Shown piece after piece: positions 63,754-64,000 of a DNA stretch of 64,000 nucleotides. A program made the translations under genes and the position numbers. Position 1 is the stretch's first letter; every line of letters begins with the position of its first letter. The notes below the pieces were generated by a model. It did no database searches. It was not told where the DNA came from and worked only from the letters and a program-made list of their open reading frames with translations. This stretch comes from Flavisolibacter nicotianae (GTDB lineage Bacteria; Bacteroidota; Bacteroidia; Chitinophagales; Chitinophagaceae). The stretch lies in assembly GCF_003628535.1 (NCBI RefSeq), contig NZ_RBCI01000004.1:310001-374000 (forward strand), read 5' to 3'.

Positions 63754-64000
63754 ATGCAACCAGGTAGCGTTCGCGTAAAATATTGAGGTGATGCAGAACG
63801 TGTCCAACCGTAATAAAGGCGATACCGTTTACCGAGATCGGGTTATTGTTTGCCTGGCCTGTAGAAGTCAGCTGCTCTTCGGTAAAAGAGGCAAATAACA
63901 ACTTTGTTGCCGTTCGCACGGCACTGAATTCCGTAACCAGTTCGGTCTTGCTCCGCCTGTCACCCTGCGAGTTGGCAGCGTAGAGATTTTCGTCGAAGCC
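63752..64000 (-). CDS. DinB family protein (5' end outside window)
   Basis: The last 82 residues of a minus-strand protein are visible, ending RERYLVA. The segment VNGIAFITVGHVLHHLNILRERY is the DinB-like helix with its metal-binding GHxxHH-type histidines (VGHVLHHL). The start is beyond base 64000. DinB/YfiT proteins are four-helix-bundle metal-binding proteins, some of them thiol-dependent transferases. The stop codon at 63752 lies inside the terminator hairpin of the convergent protease gene. Confidence 0.75.
   Translation of the reverse strand, partial: GFDENLYAANSQGDRRSKTELVTEFSAVRTATKLLFASFTEEQLTSTGQANNNPISVNGIAFITVGHVLHHLNILRERYLVA

Overview
The window comes from the chromosome of a Bacteroidota bacterium, most likely family Chitinophagaceae. 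Signs seen in the sequence are: a type IX secretion (T9SS) C-terminal signal on a 1334-residue metalloprotease; a TonB-dependent receptor with a carboxypeptidase-like N-terminal domain; a DUF5686 outer-membrane protein; two histidine kinase/LytTR regulator pairs; several near-perfect Bacteroidota -7 promoter boxes (TAnnTTTG); and few Shine-Dalgarno sequences. GC content looks close to 50 %. Coding density is high and genes sit on both strands in short operons. I see no rRNA, CRISPR array, transposase, integrase or prophage gene. Family names rest on motif recognition, not on a database search.

Layout. 1-8.3 kb (minus strand): a truncated DUF5686 protein, the co-chaperone pair cbpA/cbpM, a cell-envelope-stress-like operon (LiaF-like membrane protein, DUF4288 protein, sensor kinase, LytTR regulator), a TerB-like protein and a GNAT acetyltransferase. 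8.4-22.3 kb: mixed metabolic and surface genes (DoxX, SDR, DUF4468, lactonase, orphan receiver, SGNH hydrolase, second kinase/LytTR pair, intradiol-dioxygenase-like lipoprotein, FMN reductase, 906-residue M14 peptidase, futalosine-pathway mqnE). 22.5-40.4 kb: the T9SS-exported M43 protease, nucleoside transporter, thioredoxin, dnaE, NlpC/P60 peptidase, polysaccharide flippase, M1 peptidase, peptide-binding lipoprotein, aminopeptidase P and a small acidic protein. 40.8-52.3 kb is a housekeeping block: parE-DUF1835-parC, accD-smpB, a coiled-coil membrane protein, holA, ribF, purM. 52.3-58.2 kb: a BlaI/M56-sensor pair with two palindromes in its promoter, ftsE, and a three-gene surface-glycan operon. 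58.4-64 kb: a TonB-dependent receptor, tRNA-His, a tail-specific protease and the end of a DinB-family gene.

How genes work together: cbpA/cbpM form a chaperone and its modulator. The two kinase/LytTR pairs are translationally coupled by 4-base overlaps. blaI and the M56 sensor also overlap by 4 bases and probably form an autoregulated repressor/antirepressor system. accD leads into smpB. The Gfo/Idh oxidoreductase and two glycosyltransferases are linked by 4-base overlaps and look like one surface-glycan unit. No obviously new multi-gene system is visible. The best leads are the twin palindromes before blaI with a similar site before parE, the M56 sensor carrying a SusC-plug-like segment, the CCGGTAAA palindrome cluster before the LiaF-like operon, the DUF1835 gene inside the topoisomerase IV locus, and two families of degenerate intergenic repeats.
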